DNA from: Psychromarinibacter halotolerans
GTDB taxonomy: Bacteria; Pseudomonadota; Alphaproteobacteria; Rhodobacterales; Rhodobacteraceae
Direction of reading: 5' to 3'
NCBI RefSeq assembly: GCF_029168315.1
Contig: NZ_JARGYD010000001.1
Coordinates: 62,001-126,000 of the forward strand
DNA: 64,000 nt
Of this stretch, positions 55,160 to 64,000 are shown piece by piece (the stretch's first letter is position 1; each line of letters opens with the position of its first letter). A program made the translations under genes and the position numbers. The notes under the pieces were generated by a model that saw only the letters and a list, made by a program, of their open reading frames with translations, was not told the origin of the DNA and did not search any database.

Positions 55160-55938
55160 ACGCCGCAGCCGCAGCCGCCGCCACGCCCGCCGCCCGGAAG
55201 GACCGCCTGCTGGAAGTCTCCGGCGTGTCGGTGTCGTTCGACGGGTTCAAGGCGATCAACAACCTATCCTTCTCGATCGGCAAGGCCGAGCTGCGCGCGG
55301 TCATCGGACCGAACGGCGCGGGCAAGACCACCTTCATGGACATCGTCACCGGCAAGACCCGGCCGGACGAGGGCAGGGTGATCTGGGGCGACCGCAGCAT
55401 CTCGCTGCTGCGGATGAACGAGGCGAAGATCGCGCAGGCCGGGGTGGGCCGCAAATTCCAGCGCCCCACAGTGTTCGAGGACCAGTCGGTGTTCGACAAC
55501 CTGCTGATGGCGCTGCGCAACGCGCGCTCGGCATGGTCGGTGCTATTCTATCGGCCCACGGACGAGGACCGGGCGCGGGTCGTGACCCTTGCCGAAGAGA
55601 TCGGGCTGGACAGCCAGCTGGCGCGCAAGTCGGGCGAGCTGTCGCACGGCCAGAAGCAGTGGCTGGAGATCGGCATGCTGCTGGCGCAGGAACCGCAGCT
55701 GCTGCTGGTCGACGAACCGGCGGCGGGCATGACCCCGGCGGAACGCGAGCACACCACGGATATCCTCAAGGAGGCCGCGAAGACCCGCGCCGTGGTCGTG
55801 GTCGAGCACGACATGGAATTCGTGCGGCGGCTGGAGTGCAAGGTGACCGTCCTGCACGAGGGCTCGGTGCTGGCCGAAGGCTCGCTGGACCACGTCACGA
55901 AGAACGAACAGGTGATCGAGGTGTACCTTGGCCGCTGA
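55156..55938 (+). CDS. urtD: Urea ABC transporter ATP-binding protein UrtD
   Basis: The 260-residue ATPase has Walker A GPNGAGKTT, the Q-loop region RPTVFEDQSVFDNLLMAL, signature LSHGQKQWLEIGM and Walker B LLLVDEPAAGM. It powers urea import with UrtE. Its N-terminal extension is short and Ala-rich. It overlaps urtC and precedes urtE by 47 bases. Confidence 0.95.
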   Translation: MNAAAAAAATPAARKDRLLEVSGVSVSFDGFKAINNLSFSIGKAELRAVIGPNGAGKTTFMDIVTGKTRPDEGRVIWGDRSISLLRMNEAKIAQAGVGRKFQRPTVFEDQSVFDNLLMALRNARSAWSVLFYRPTDEDRARVVTLAEEIGLDSQLARKSGELSHGQKQWLEIGMLLAQEPQLLLVDEPAAGMTPAEREHTTDILKEAAKTRAVVVVEHDMEFVRRLECKVTVLHEGSVLAEGSLDHVTKNEQVIEVYLGR

Positions 55939-55985
55939 CACGACACGCGCCCCGTCGCACCGCCCCGCGAAGGCAGGAGACTGAC

Positions 55986-56681
55986 ATGCTGGATACCCGC
56001 GATCTTACGCTCCACTACGGCGGCAGCCAGATCCTGTACGGCATCGACCTGTCCGCCGAGGCCGGCAAGGTGACCTGCGTGATGGGCACCAACGGGGTGG
56101 GCAAGACCTCGCTTCTGAAGGCGCTGTCGGGCACCCACCAAAGGACCGCCGGCAGCTACAAGCTGGACGGCGAAGACATCGGCCGGATCCCGGCGCACAT
56201 GCTGGCGCAGAAGGGCATCGGCTACGTGCCGCAGGGCCGCGACATCTTCCCGCTGATGACGGTGCGCGAGAACATGGAAACGGCCTATGCCTGCCTGCCG
56301 AAGTCGGAGCATCACATCCCCGACGAGATCTTCGAGCTGTTCCCGATCCTGAAGGATTTCATGAACCGCCGCGGCGGCGACCTGTCCGGCGGCCAGCAGC
56401 AACAGCTTGCGATTGCCCGCGCGATGATCACCAAGCCGAAGGTCCTGCTTCTGGACGAACCGACCGAGGGCATTCAGCCGAACATCATCCAGCAGATCGG
56501 CCGGGTGATCGAGTACCTGCGCGACCGCGGCGACATGGCGATCATCCTTGTGGAACAGTATTTCGCCTTCGCCTACGACCTTGCCGACACGTTCTACGTG
56601 CTGGAACGCGGCGCGGTCACCATGTCCGGCGCAAAATCCGAACTGAAGCGCGAAGACCTGCTCGCCGCCGTCTCCGTCTGA
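55986..56681 (+). CDS. urtE: Urea ABC transporter ATP-binding protein UrtE
   Basis: The 231-residue ATPase has Walker A GTNGVGKTS, signature LSGGQQQQLAIARA and Walker B LLLDEPTEGIQPNIIQQIG, typical of UrtE. It completes the urea ABC transporter. The upstream spacer after urtD contains GGCAGGAG as ribosome site. Ureolytic enzymes are not encoded in the window. Confidence 0.95.
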   Translation: MLDTRDLTLHYGGSQILYGIDLSAEAGKVTCVMGTNGVGKTSLLKALSGTHQRTAGSYKLDGEDIGRIPAHMLAQKGIGYVPQGRDIFPLMTVRENMETAYACLPKSEHHIPDEIFELFPILKDFMNRRGGDLSGGQQQQLAIARAMITKPKVLLLDEPTEGIQPNIIQQIGRVIEYLRDRGDMAIILVEQYFAFAYDLADTFYVLERGAVTMSGAKSELKREDLLAAVSV

Positions 56682-56694
56682 GGCCCGCGTGAAA

Positions 56695-56800
56695 GGGGCG
56701 CTGCCCCCGCCGCACCTGCGGTGCGGCTCCCCCCGCCTTTTTAAGGGTATCGGGGCAAAGCCTCCCGACTTCTTAGAGGTAGTCGGGGCAAAGCCCCAAT
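56695..56800. repeat. Hairpin repeat cluster after urtE
   Basis: Contains the inverted module GGGGCG/CTGCCCC (56695-56707), CGCACC/GGTGCG (56711-56725), a CCCCCC run and CCTTTTTA (about 56729-56742), plus two direct relatives of TCGGGGCAAAGCC near 56749 and 56782. The first part is the reverse arrangement of the module at 3745-3777. CCTTTTT may act as a terminator tail for the urt operon. Confidence 0.7.
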
Positions 56801-56813
56801 TCGCCGTTTCGGA

Positions 56814-59800
56814 TCAGTAGTCTCGTTCGAAGTAGATCCCGATGCCGGTGTCGCCGGTCGAGGTGACCCGGCCGCGCGCGGTGACGGAGGGCGTGATCTG
56901 CAGGTTCAGCTCGACGTCGGTCTCGCCCGTCGCGTTCACCGTGACGTCGGTATAAAGGTTGTCGCTCAGGTATTTGCCCGCCGTAACCTCGGCGGTGCCG
57001 TCCGCGTCGGTGGTGACGTCAAGGTCGTCGAGGCCGACGTTGGTGCGCAGGCGTCCGACGATGCCTTCGCCACCGCCGCCCGCAAGGGTACGGATCGCGA
57101 GGGCGAGTTGGACCGCCTGCAGCGCCGAGATTTCCTTGATCCCGCGGTCGAACAGGAGGCGCGCGAGGACTTCTTCTTCGGGCAGTTGCGGTTGCGAGGT
57201 CACTTGCAGGTCGGGGTTTGACGCGAAGCCCTCGATTACGATCTGCACCGTGATGTCGCCCGACACCGTCGCGGCCACCAGCCGGATGTAGGGATCGAAG
57301 TTGCCTTGCAGTTGCAGGCTGCCCTCGGTCAGTTCCAGCCGTTCGCCAAGGATGTCGAGCCGGCCCCGGATCAGGTCGATGGAGCCTTCGGTGAAGATGT
57401 TGTTGGTGGTGCCGCCCAGCCGGATCTGGCCGCCCATCTCGGCGTCGAGGCCGCGACCGCGGATGAAGATCTGCTGCGGCGCGCGGATCAGGATGTCGAG
57501 CCCATAGCCGGGGCCCGAGGCGCCGCCGCCACCGGATGCATCGCCCATGTCGCGCAGCAGGCCGGCGCGGTCGCGGGTGCGGCGCACTTCGGCCGGTTCG
57601 TTGATGTGCACGAGGCTGGGCAGGCTGCCCGAGGACAGGCCGCCGGTGTTGGGGATGCGCACCTCGACCGCGTCCAGCGAGAGGTCGCCCGAGATATTGG
57701 CGCCGCCGGTCAGGCCGCCGTCGAGCCCGACGGTGCCGGAGACGGTGGTTTCGTAAAAGCCGGGCTCGGCGACGACCACGCGTTGCAGGTTGATCCCGAG
57801 GTTGGCGTTGAACGGTGCGCTGAGCGTTATGGGACCGGACACCGTGATGCGGCCGCCGTTCGACACGCCGGTTTCGGCGGTGATGTTGGCGCGGCCGCCG
57901 CCAAGCTGCGCGGTGACGTTCATCGGGGCCAGCCGGATCCGAAGCGCGGGCAGGGTGACGCCCGCGCCGTTCGAGGTCACGGTGCCCGACAGCGAATTCA
58001 GCGCGAGGGGGCCGTTCAGCGAAAGGTTGAACCGGGCCAGCCCGTCGACAAGGCGCGGGGCTATGAAGCCGTTCGCCAGTTCCAGCGGCGCGCTGCCGTT
58101 GATCGACAGGTCGGCGGTCGAGAAGTCCTGCGCGAAGCTGCCCGAGGTGGTGCCGGACATGCCGCCCGGGCCGGTCAGCGAGGTGTCGATCTGCCAGCCG
58201 TTCCCCGACGAGGACAGCGTGCCCGAGGCGGTGGCCGGGCCGTTGATGCCGGGCGCCAGCAGGCCGACGTTGGCCAGCCGCACGTCGTAGCGGCCGGAGC
58301 CGCCTGTGTCGGCGCTGCCCTGGCCCGAGACCTCGGCGGTCAGTTGCGGGTTCTCGAAGGTGGCGCGGTCGATGGTCAGCACGCCATCGGCATCAAGCGC
58401 CACGGCGACGCGCAGGTCGCTGGTGCCCGATAGCAGCGGGTCCGCCGCCGCGATGCCCGACCGCAGGCCGGTGCCGGTGGCCGACAGGTCGGCGGTCAGG
58501 GTCATGTCCGACAGGTCGCCCTGCGCACTGGCGTCCAGCGACAGGGCACCGCCAAGGTTCAGCCCCGCGATGGCGCCGAAGGGCGCGAGCGAGGCGATGT
58601 CCGCGTCGACGTCGGCGCGGAAGGGGCCGGGCTGGCCATCGACCAGCGTCAGCGCGCCGTCGATACGGCCCTCGGTGTCTCCGGGGCCGGTCAGGTCGGC
58701 GTCCAGCGCAAGGTCGTCGCCGTCGCGGGTCAACTGGCCGTTCAGTCCGATGGCGCCGGTCAGTCCCTGCGCCACGGCGCCGGCGCTGGCCAGCCGCACG
58801 TCAAAGCCGACGTCGGCGGTGGTCGCGCCGACCGTGCCCTCGACCGAGGCAGCCAGTTGGTCGCTGTCGAACCGGGCGCGGTCGAAGGTCAGCAGCCCGT
58901 CGCCGTCACGGGTGACCGCGACGTCCAGCGTGCTGTCGCCAGCGATCAGCGGATCGACGGCGGCGATGCCGGTGCCAAGGTTGCGGCCCTCGGCGTTGAG
59001 CGCGGCGGTGACGCTGAGGTCGGACAGGTCGCCTTGGGCGCCGAAGTCCAGCGACAGGGCGCCGGACAGGTCCAGACCGGCCAGCGGTGCGAAGGGGGCG
59101 AGGTCGCCGACCGTCGCATCGCCGCTGGCGCGGAACGGGCCGGGGCCGTCGTCGGTCAGGGTCACCTGCGCGGTGACCGTGCCGCCGGTGTTGCCCGGCG
59201 CCGAGAAGCCGCCGTTCAGCGTTACGTCCTGCCCGTCGCGGTTCAGGGTGCCGGTCAGCGTCGCCGGTCCGCTGAGGTCGTCGAGGATCAGCGCCACGTC
59301 CACCAGCCGCGCATCGAAGTCGATGGCGCCGGTCTGGCCGTCGATGGTGCCGCCGAGATCGGCAGAGACCTGATCGTTTTCGAACCGCGAGTCGCGGAAG
59401 GTCAGCGTGCCGTCCCCGTCGCGGGTCACGTCGATCGCCAGCGTGCTGGTGCCCGCCATTAGCGTGTCCGCGATGTCGTTTCCGATCGCAACGTCGGTGG
59501 CGGTGCCGTTGACGCTGGCTTCGAAGCTCATGTCCGACAGGTCGCCGCGACCTGCCAGCGTCACATTCGCGGCGCCGTTCAGGTCGGCGCCCGCAAGGTC
59601 GGCATAGGCCGCAAGATCCGCGATGGCGATTTCGGCGATGCCGTTGACCGGTCCGGGTTCGCCGTCGGGCAGCGACACGGTGGCGTCGATGTCGGCGCGG
59701 ACGCCGCCGGGGGCTTCGAGGTTGGTGGTCAGGGTCCAGTCCTCGTCGACCTGCACGGCGGTGCCGGTCAGCGAGACCGGGCCGTCCAGCCCTTCGGCGA

Positions 59801-61658
59801 CAAGGCCCGCCTCGCGCAGGCGCAGCGCGAACTGGGCCTGACTGTCGCCCGAGGCAAGGTCGGCGGTCGCGGTCAGCTCCGTCTCGGGCGTGGTGATGCC
59901 GAAGTCGGTCAGCCGGGTGCCGTCCTCGTCGCGGGTGATCTGGCCCTGAAGCTGGCCGTCGCCGCCGATCAGCGGATCGACCACGGCGTTGCCGATGGCA
60001 AGGTCGCCGGTGCTGCCGCCCAGCGTCAGGTCGAAGCTGCCGCTAAGGGGTTCCATCCGGCCGCTGACGGACAGGTCCGCCGAACCGGACAGGTCGGTCC
60101 CCGCCAGCGCGGAGAAGCGCGACAGGTCGCCGGCGCGCAGGCCGACGCGGCCAAGGATGTCCAGCCCTAGCCCTTCTTCGGGCAAGTCCAGCGTGGCGTC
60201 GCCGGTCAGCACGGTGTCGCCTGCGGTCACGTCCAGCCCGATAAAGCGCAGCGTCTGCCCTTCGGTGAAGTCGAAGCCAAGCGCGCCGGTCACGGTTTCG
60301 CCCACGGCTGCCTGCAGCGCGGGGTCGGGCAGGGCGATGCCGCCGACGTCCAGTTCCATCTGGCCGGTGACCTCGCCGATGGCGTTGCCTTCGCCGCGCA
60401 CGATGCCGCCCTGTCCGGTCAGGGCGGCGCGGCCGATCTCGATCCCGTCGCGGCGGAAGCCGTCGGCTGTCAGCGCGGCGGTCCACGTGTCGCCGTCGGT
60501 GCTGTCGAAGTCGATCGCCAGTTCGACGCCCTGCACCCACGTTTCGGGTCCGGCAAGCGGCAGCAGCACCTCGTTGCCATCGGGCGGGGTGATCGCGCCA
60601 GTGACGTCGATGCGCACGGGCCAGCTGTCGCTGTCGAGTTGCACGGCGCCGTTCAGCACCAGCGACTGGGTTTCCACCGACAGCTGTTCAAGGTCCAGAC
60701 CGCCCGCGCCCAGCAGGGTGCCCGCCACGGTCAGCGCGACGTCGTTGCCGAGGAAATCGCGGTAGTCGGGCAGGAACAGCGGTGCAAGGTCGCCCGCAAG
60801 GTCCAGACCGAACCTGCGGTCGGCCTCGCCTTCGCCATCGTCGGCGCCGAACGCGCCAAGGGTGGCGGTGCCGCTGAGGCGTTCCTCGCCATCGGTCAGC
60901 AGAAGGATGTCGGCGTTGAAGTCGTCGGCGGATCCGTCGCCCTGCACGGTCAGGTCGACCGCAGGCTCGCCGGGCAGGCCGATCAGGCTGGCGGCGATGC
61001 CGCCGGGGCCTTCGCGGAACGACAAGTCGAGGTTCAGCGCGCCGGTGGCGTTCGAGTAGGACCCCGCTAGGGCGATGTCGCCTTCGGGGCCGTCCAGCCG
61101 GGTGATCTGCAGGTCGGCTTCGCCCTCGCCGCCGGCAAGGCTGGCGCTGCCATCCAGCGTGATCGCGACGGCCTCGCCCAGAAGCGGTTCGCCCAGTTCG
61201 GCGCGTTCGATGGCCAGCGTGGCGATGTCGATGGACACTGGCAGGTCGGGCAGGGCGAAGGGCGTCGCCTCGGGCGTGGGCAGATCGTCGGAGGTGCCGG
61301 TGTCGGGCACGCGCTCGATCACCAGTCGTTCGGCGGACAGTTCGTTCACCTCGACCCGTCCGCGCAGGAGGGCAGAGCGGTTCCAGTTCAGCACCGCGCC
61401 TTCCAGCCGCAGCCAGACGCCGTCGTCGTCCGAGATCGTCAGGCTGTCCAGCGTCGCGTTCGAGGACAGCGCACCGCTGAACCCTTCGATCCGGACGTCG
61501 CGCCCGGCGTCGGACAGGTTGTCTTCGATGAAGGCCTGCAGGATGCCGCGGTCGCGTTCTTCTTCCTCGGCGGGGGCGTCGGGCGTGCTGTCCGAGTCAG
61601 CCTGAGCAAGAAGCTGACCCGGCAGGGCCAGCATGAGAATCAACAGAAGGTGGCGCAT
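56814..61658 (-). CDS. tamB: TamB, translocation and assembly module inner component
   Basis: The 1614-residue protein has an N-terminal signal or anchor (MRHLLLILMLALPGQLLAQ) and the C-terminal TamB/DUF490 domain (about the last 300 residues) with GLDILIRAPQQIFIRGRGLDAEMGGQIRLGG and GRLDILGERLELTEGSLQLQG. The middle is beta-helical repeats, about four of them near-identical blocks of roughly 170 residues with DPLIAGDSTL-type motifs. TamB spans the periplasm and moves lipids or assists outer membrane insertion with TamA. It shares one base with the tamA stop, so the two are coupled. Confidence 0.93.
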   Translation of the reverse strand: MRHLLLILMLALPGQLLAQADSDSTPDAPAEEEERDRGILQAFIEDNLSDAGRDVRIEGFSGALSSNATLDSLTISDDDGVWLRLEGAVLNWNRSALLRGRVEVNELSAERLVIERVPDTGTSDDLPTPEATPFALPDLPVSIDIATLAIERAELGEPLLGEAVAITLDGSASLAGGEGEADLQITRLDGPEGDIALAGSYSNATGALNLDLSFREGPGGIAASLIGLPGEPAVDLTVQGDGSADDFNADILLLTDGEERLSGTATLGAFGADDGEGEADRRFGLDLAGDLAPLFLPDYRDFLGNDVALTVAGTLLGAGGLDLEQLSVETQSLVLNGAVQLDSDSWPVRIDVTGAITPPDGNEVLLPLAGPETWVQGVELAIDFDSTDGDTWTAALTADGFRRDGIEIGRAALTGQGGIVRGEGNAIGEVTGQMELDVGGIALPDPALQAAVGETVTGALGFDFTEGQTLRFIGLDVTAGDTVLTGDATLDLPEEGLGLDILGRVGLRAGDLSRFSALAGTDLSGSADLSVSGRMEPLSGSFDLTLGGSTGDLAIGNAVVDPLIGGDGQLQGQITRDEDGTRLTDFGITTPETELTATADLASGDSQAQFALRLREAGLVAEGLDGPVSLTGTAVQVDEDWTLTTNLEAPGGVRADIDATVSLPDGEPGPVNGIAEIAIADLAAYADLAGADLNGAANVTLAGRGDLSDMSFEASVNGTATDVAIGNDIADTLMAGTSTLAIDVTRDGDGTLTFRDSRFENDQVSADLGGTIDGQTGAIDFDARLVDVALILDDLSGPATLTGTLNRDGQDVTLNGGFSAPGNTGGTVTAQVTLTDDGPGPFRASGDATVGDLAPFAPLAGLDLSGALSLDFGAQGDLSDLSVTAALNAEGRNLGTGIAAVDPLIAGDSTLDVAVTRDGDGLLTFDRARFDSDQLAASVEGTVGATTADVGFDVRLASAGAVAQGLTGAIGLNGQLTRDGDDLALDADLTGPGDTEGRIDGALTLVDGQPGPFRADVDADIASLAPFGAIAGLNLGGALSLDASAQGDLSDMTLTADLSATGTGLRSGIAAADPLLSGTSDLRVAVALDADGVLTIDRATFENPQLTAEVSGQGSADTGGSGRYDVRLANVGLLAPGINGPATASGTLSSSGNGWQIDTSLTGPGGMSGTTSGSFAQDFSTADLSINGSAPLELANGFIAPRLVDGLARFNLSLNGPLALNSLSGTVTSNGAGVTLPALRIRLAPMNVTAQLGGGRANITAETGVSNGGRITVSGPITLSAPFNANLGINLQRVVVAEPGFYETTVSGTVGLDGGLTGGANISGDLSLDAVEVRIPNTGGLSSGSLPSLVHINEPAEVRRTRDRAGLLRDMGDASGGGGASGPGYGLDILIRAPQQIFIRGRGLDAEMGGQIRLGGTTNNIFTEGSIDLIRGRLDILGERLELTEGSLQLQGNFDPYIRLVAATVSGDITVQIVIEGFASNPDLQVTSQPQLPEEEVLARLLFDRGIKEISALQAVQLALAIRTLAGGGGEGIVGRLRTNVGLDDLDVTTDADGTAEVTAGKYLSDNLYTDVTVNATGETDVELNLQITPSVTARGRVTSTGDTGIGIYFERDY

Positions 61659-63466
61659 CAGAATGCCTGCCCGATACCGATGTAGATTTGGACACCGTCG
61701 CCGGTGTCACCGCTGGTGGGATAGGCGACGTCGAACCGGATCGGCCCGATGCCGGTCATGTAGCGCACGCCAAGCCCCGCGCCCGAGTGCCAGTCGCCGC
61801 TGCCGTCATAGAACTGTTCCGCGCCGATATAGCCGGCGTCCGCGAAGGCCACGAGACCGATGGTGTCGGTGATCTCGGTGCGGACCTCGGCGGAGAAGCC
61901 AAGGAAGCTGCGGCCGCCCAGCGTGTCGCCGCCGCCGAGGTCGACGTTGAGCGACTGGTAGGGATGGCCGCGCACGGTGCCGGACCCGCCGGAATAGAAC
62001 AGCATGTCGGGGTGCGTTCCGGTGGTGCTGGCCCCGGCGATAGAGCCGAACTGCAACCGTCCGGCCAGAACCACGCGCTGATCGTCGCCGAACCCGTAAT
62101 AGCCGCGCGCGTCGCCGTAGGTGCGCACGCCGCTTTCGGTGTCGTTCAGCCCGACGAAGGGGGTGATGTCGAGATTGACGTAGAACCCTTCCTTAGGGTT
62201 CAGACTGTCGTCGCGCCGGTCGTAGGTGGCGCTGATCGGCAGTTTGAACAGCGAGAAGGTCCGTTCGCCAAGCGCGTCCTCGGTTTCCGAGTAGAAATAG
62301 GCCAGCGAGGCGTCGAGCTGGAAGTTGCCGCCGACGCGGCGGGTGATGCCGAAGCCGACCTCGACCTGTTCGGACAGATAGTCGGCCTCGTCCAGACGTT
62401 CCAGCGTGCCATAGGTGAAGGCCGTCGTCTCGGGGCCGATGGGGGCGGGCACGGTCAGGCGTCCGCCCAGCGTGTAGTCCATGCCGCTGTTGCCGCTGCC
62501 GATGTTGGCGACCTCGGCGTCAAAGCGCAGACGTTCGGCGCCGCCGAAAATGTTGCGGTGCATCCAGAACGCGGTGACGCGGCCACCGTCAAGCGACGAC
62601 ACCTCGGCGCCGACACCGATCCGGCGCCGCTTGGCGTCTTCCAGCGTCAGAAGCATGTCCATCTCGCCGTCGGCGCTGAGCGTGTCGGCTTCTTCCAGCG
62701 CGACGGCGCGCCACGCACCGGCACGGCGCAGGCGGTCGGCGACGCGCTTGGCTTCCTCGGGCGAGAACGGGTCGCCGCGGTCCAGCCCGGCGATCCGGCG
62801 GATCGCTTCGGCGCGGACGCGGCTTTCGCTTTGGATCACCAGACGGCCGAACTTGACCGGCGGGCCGGGGTTCAGCGCGATGACGCTGTCGAGCGTCGCG
62901 TTCTCGTGGTCGGCCACGACGCGTTCGCCGGCGACCTCGACCTTGGCGTGGCTCGCGTCGCGCCAGCCGTCGGCGGCGGCATCGACGGCGCTGCGCACCA
63001 CCGGGGCCCTTGCGGGCTGGCCGGGCGCGAAGCCTTCGGGGATCTCGGTGCCGGGGGCCAGCGGGCCGATGCGGGCGTCGCCGAACCGGAACGGACGCCC
63101 CGGGCGCACGTTGATCGCGACCTCGGTGATCCGGTCGGGCGCGCGCAGCAGCGGGGTCGCCGCCGCCTCGCGTCCGTCGACGTAAATGTTGATGACGCCG
63201 CCGTAATAACCTTCGGCGTACAGCACATCGAGCAGGCGGGCATAGTCAGACAGGGCCGAGGCGAAGACGTTGTCTGCCTCGGTCCGGCCTTCGGTCTTGG
63301 CGGCCACCACGAGCGAGGCGCTGACGATCGCGTCCTCAAGATCGCCGTCGTTGCCTTCGACGTGGATCCGGATGCGATCCAAAGCCTGTGCACTGGTTGT
63401 CAGGAAAAGCCCGGCGAGTGTCGCCGTCGCAAGCTTTCCGAAATACCCGACGAGGTCGGTTCTCAC
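61658..63466 (-). CDS. tamA: TamA, Omp85-family outer membrane protein
   Basis: The 602-residue protein has a signal peptide (about residues 1-28), POTRA-like domains in the N-terminal half (about 30-280), and a C-terminal 16-strand barrel with GSGTVRGHPYQSL, the VRG motif of the Omp85 superfamily, ending in Phe. It is the outer membrane partner of TamB. tamA precedes tamB with a one-base overlap (TGATG). The A/T-rich region 63467-63593 should hold the promoter. Confidence 0.92.
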   Translation of the reverse strand: MRTDLVGYFGKLATATLAGLFLTTSAQALDRIRIHVEGNDGDLEDAIVSASLVVAAKTEGRTEADNVFASALSDYARLLDVLYAEGYYGGVINIYVDGREAAATPLLRAPDRITEVAINVRPGRPFRFGDARIGPLAPGTEIPEGFAPGQPARAPVVRSAVDAAADGWRDASHAKVEVAGERVVADHENATLDSVIALNPGPPVKFGRLVIQSESRVRAEAIRRIAGLDRGDPFSPEEAKRVADRLRRAGAWRAVALEEADTLSADGEMDMLLTLEDAKRRRIGVGAEVSSLDGGRVTAFWMHRNIFGGAERLRFDAEVANIGSGNSGMDYTLGGRLTVPAPIGPETTAFTYGTLERLDEADYLSEQVEVGFGITRRVGGNFQLDASLAYFYSETEDALGERTFSLFKLPISATYDRRDDSLNPKEGFYVNLDITPFVGLNDTESGVRTYGDARGYYGFGDDQRVVLAGRLQFGSIAGASTTGTHPDMLFYSGGSGTVRGHPYQSLNVDLGGGDTLGGRSFLGFSAEVRTEITDTIGLVAFADAGYIGAEQFYDGSGDWHSGAGLGVRYMTGIGPIRFDVAYPTSGDTGDGVQIYIGIGQAF

Positions 63467-63593
63467 GCTACTGCCCCCTTATTCTCCGCAAAACTCCGGA
63501 GTGCCCCGAGGCTATCCGCCATTCCGGCGGTCATCTACCACAAATAGCCCGCGACGCGGCTTTTAGGACTAGATAGCTGCCTGCCAAGGAAAG

Positions 63594-64000
63594 TCACGAC
63601 GGATTTTCGGGCGTGTTTTCCTGAGCGTCCGCAGGGGGTTCGTGATCGCTGTTCAACTCTTCGCGAATTTCGGCGTCGCTTGCCGCAAGCACCGCCGTCG
63701 CCGGTGTCGCGTTCTTGGCCATCGGCGTTGCCGAGAACGACTGCTTGTCCGCATCGGGCACCGCAGAGCGGGCTCGAATCCGGTAGACCGTGAACAGGAT
63801 CAGGAGGATATGCGACGCGATTGAAGTGGCGAACAGGCCCGCAGGTCCGATCTGTGACATCCCGACACCGGCGATCAGCGGCCCGGCGATTCCCCCGAAT
63901 CCGAACACCATCAGCAAGCCGCCCGAAACCTGAATCGCGGTGCCCTCGGCTGCGTGGTCATTCGCGTGCGCAAGGATCACCGGGTACATCGAGAAGATTG
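63594..64000 (-). CDS. MFS transporter, C-terminal part (partial)
   Basis: The frame continues beyond the right edge, so only the C-terminal part is seen. It has YPVILAHANDHAAEG, a motif of the YcaD/YfkF-type MFS proteins, and at least two membrane spans, then a hydrophilic 60-residue tail rich in Asp/Glu/Pro. Substrate is unknown. The stop is at 63594. Confidence 0.8.
   Translation of the reverse strand, partial: IFSMYPVILAHANDHAAEGTAIQVSGGLLMVFGFGGIAGPLIAGVGMSQIGPAGLFATSIASHILLILFTVYRIRARSAVPDADKQSFSATPMAKNATPATAVLAASDAEIREELNSDHEPPADAQENTPENPS

Noticed and set aside
56814..61658. Repeat periodicity in tamB considered as a CRISPR-like array
   Set aside because: The spacing of over 500 bases and coding frame conservation show protein repeats, not short direct repeats with spacers.

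Overview
The window is about two-thirds G+C, with strongly GC-biased third codon positions and tightly packed, often ATGA- or TGATG-overlapping genes. Gene content suggests a marine Rhodobacterales (Roseobacter-group) alphaproteobacterium: TRAP transporters, the urt urea ABC system, cobalamin genes, persulfide/sulfide oxidation and the mannosylfructose pathway. I saw no phage, insertion sequence or CRISPR array. Species-level placement is not possible from the sequence alone.

Left part (1-13.5 kb). A glycosyltransferase C-terminus and a GH13_18 phosphorylase on the opposite strand suggest glucosylglycerate turnover, with a VPLPA-CTERM surface protein between them. A GAF-Fis regulator lies next to an acetaldehyde-type aldehyde dehydrogenase, with a near-perfect palindrome between them. 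A sulfide/persulfide operon follows: DUF2892 protein, metallo-beta-lactamase persulfide dioxygenase, EF-hand protein, DUF442-SQR fusion and SulP transporter, preceded by an ACATTC-N8-GAATGT box.

Middle part (13.5-31 kb). These are acetoacetyl-CoA synthetase with a HAD-IIA phosphatase, then an ilvB-ilvN-rRNA methyltransferase-GFA operon. The ilv operon has a readable attenuator: promoter, 15-codon leader with Ile-Leu-Val-Leu-Val, antiterminator and terminator. A TakP-like TRAP transporter, a porin-like barrel, a PLP decarboxylase, and an aminotransferase with a PEP-mutase-family enzyme follow.

Right-middle part (31-45 kb). A cysteine-codon leader precedes cysS, then cimA (citramalate synthase), a methyltransferase and an NDUFAF6-like protein. 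With ilvBN, cimA supports isoleucine synthesis by the citramalate route. Then come cobA-cobB-MFS, divergent cobK-alkA-esterase, a YjbH-like barrel, an HNH endonuclease, tRNA-Leu(UAG) and a 59-residue zinc-ribbon membrane microprotein.

Right part (45-64 kb). A four-gene cluster encodes mannosylfructose-phosphate synthase and phosphatase plus a GH32-like hydrolase and a P-loop kinase. It is followed by urtABCDE, interrupted by a small secreted protein, then tamB-tamA, and a truncated MFS gene at the right edge. The most unusual items are the ilv and cysS leaders, the mannosylfructose/GH32 cluster with its non-canonical phosphatase start, an anomalous codon-usage patch inside cysS, and the sulfide operon with its palindromic box.
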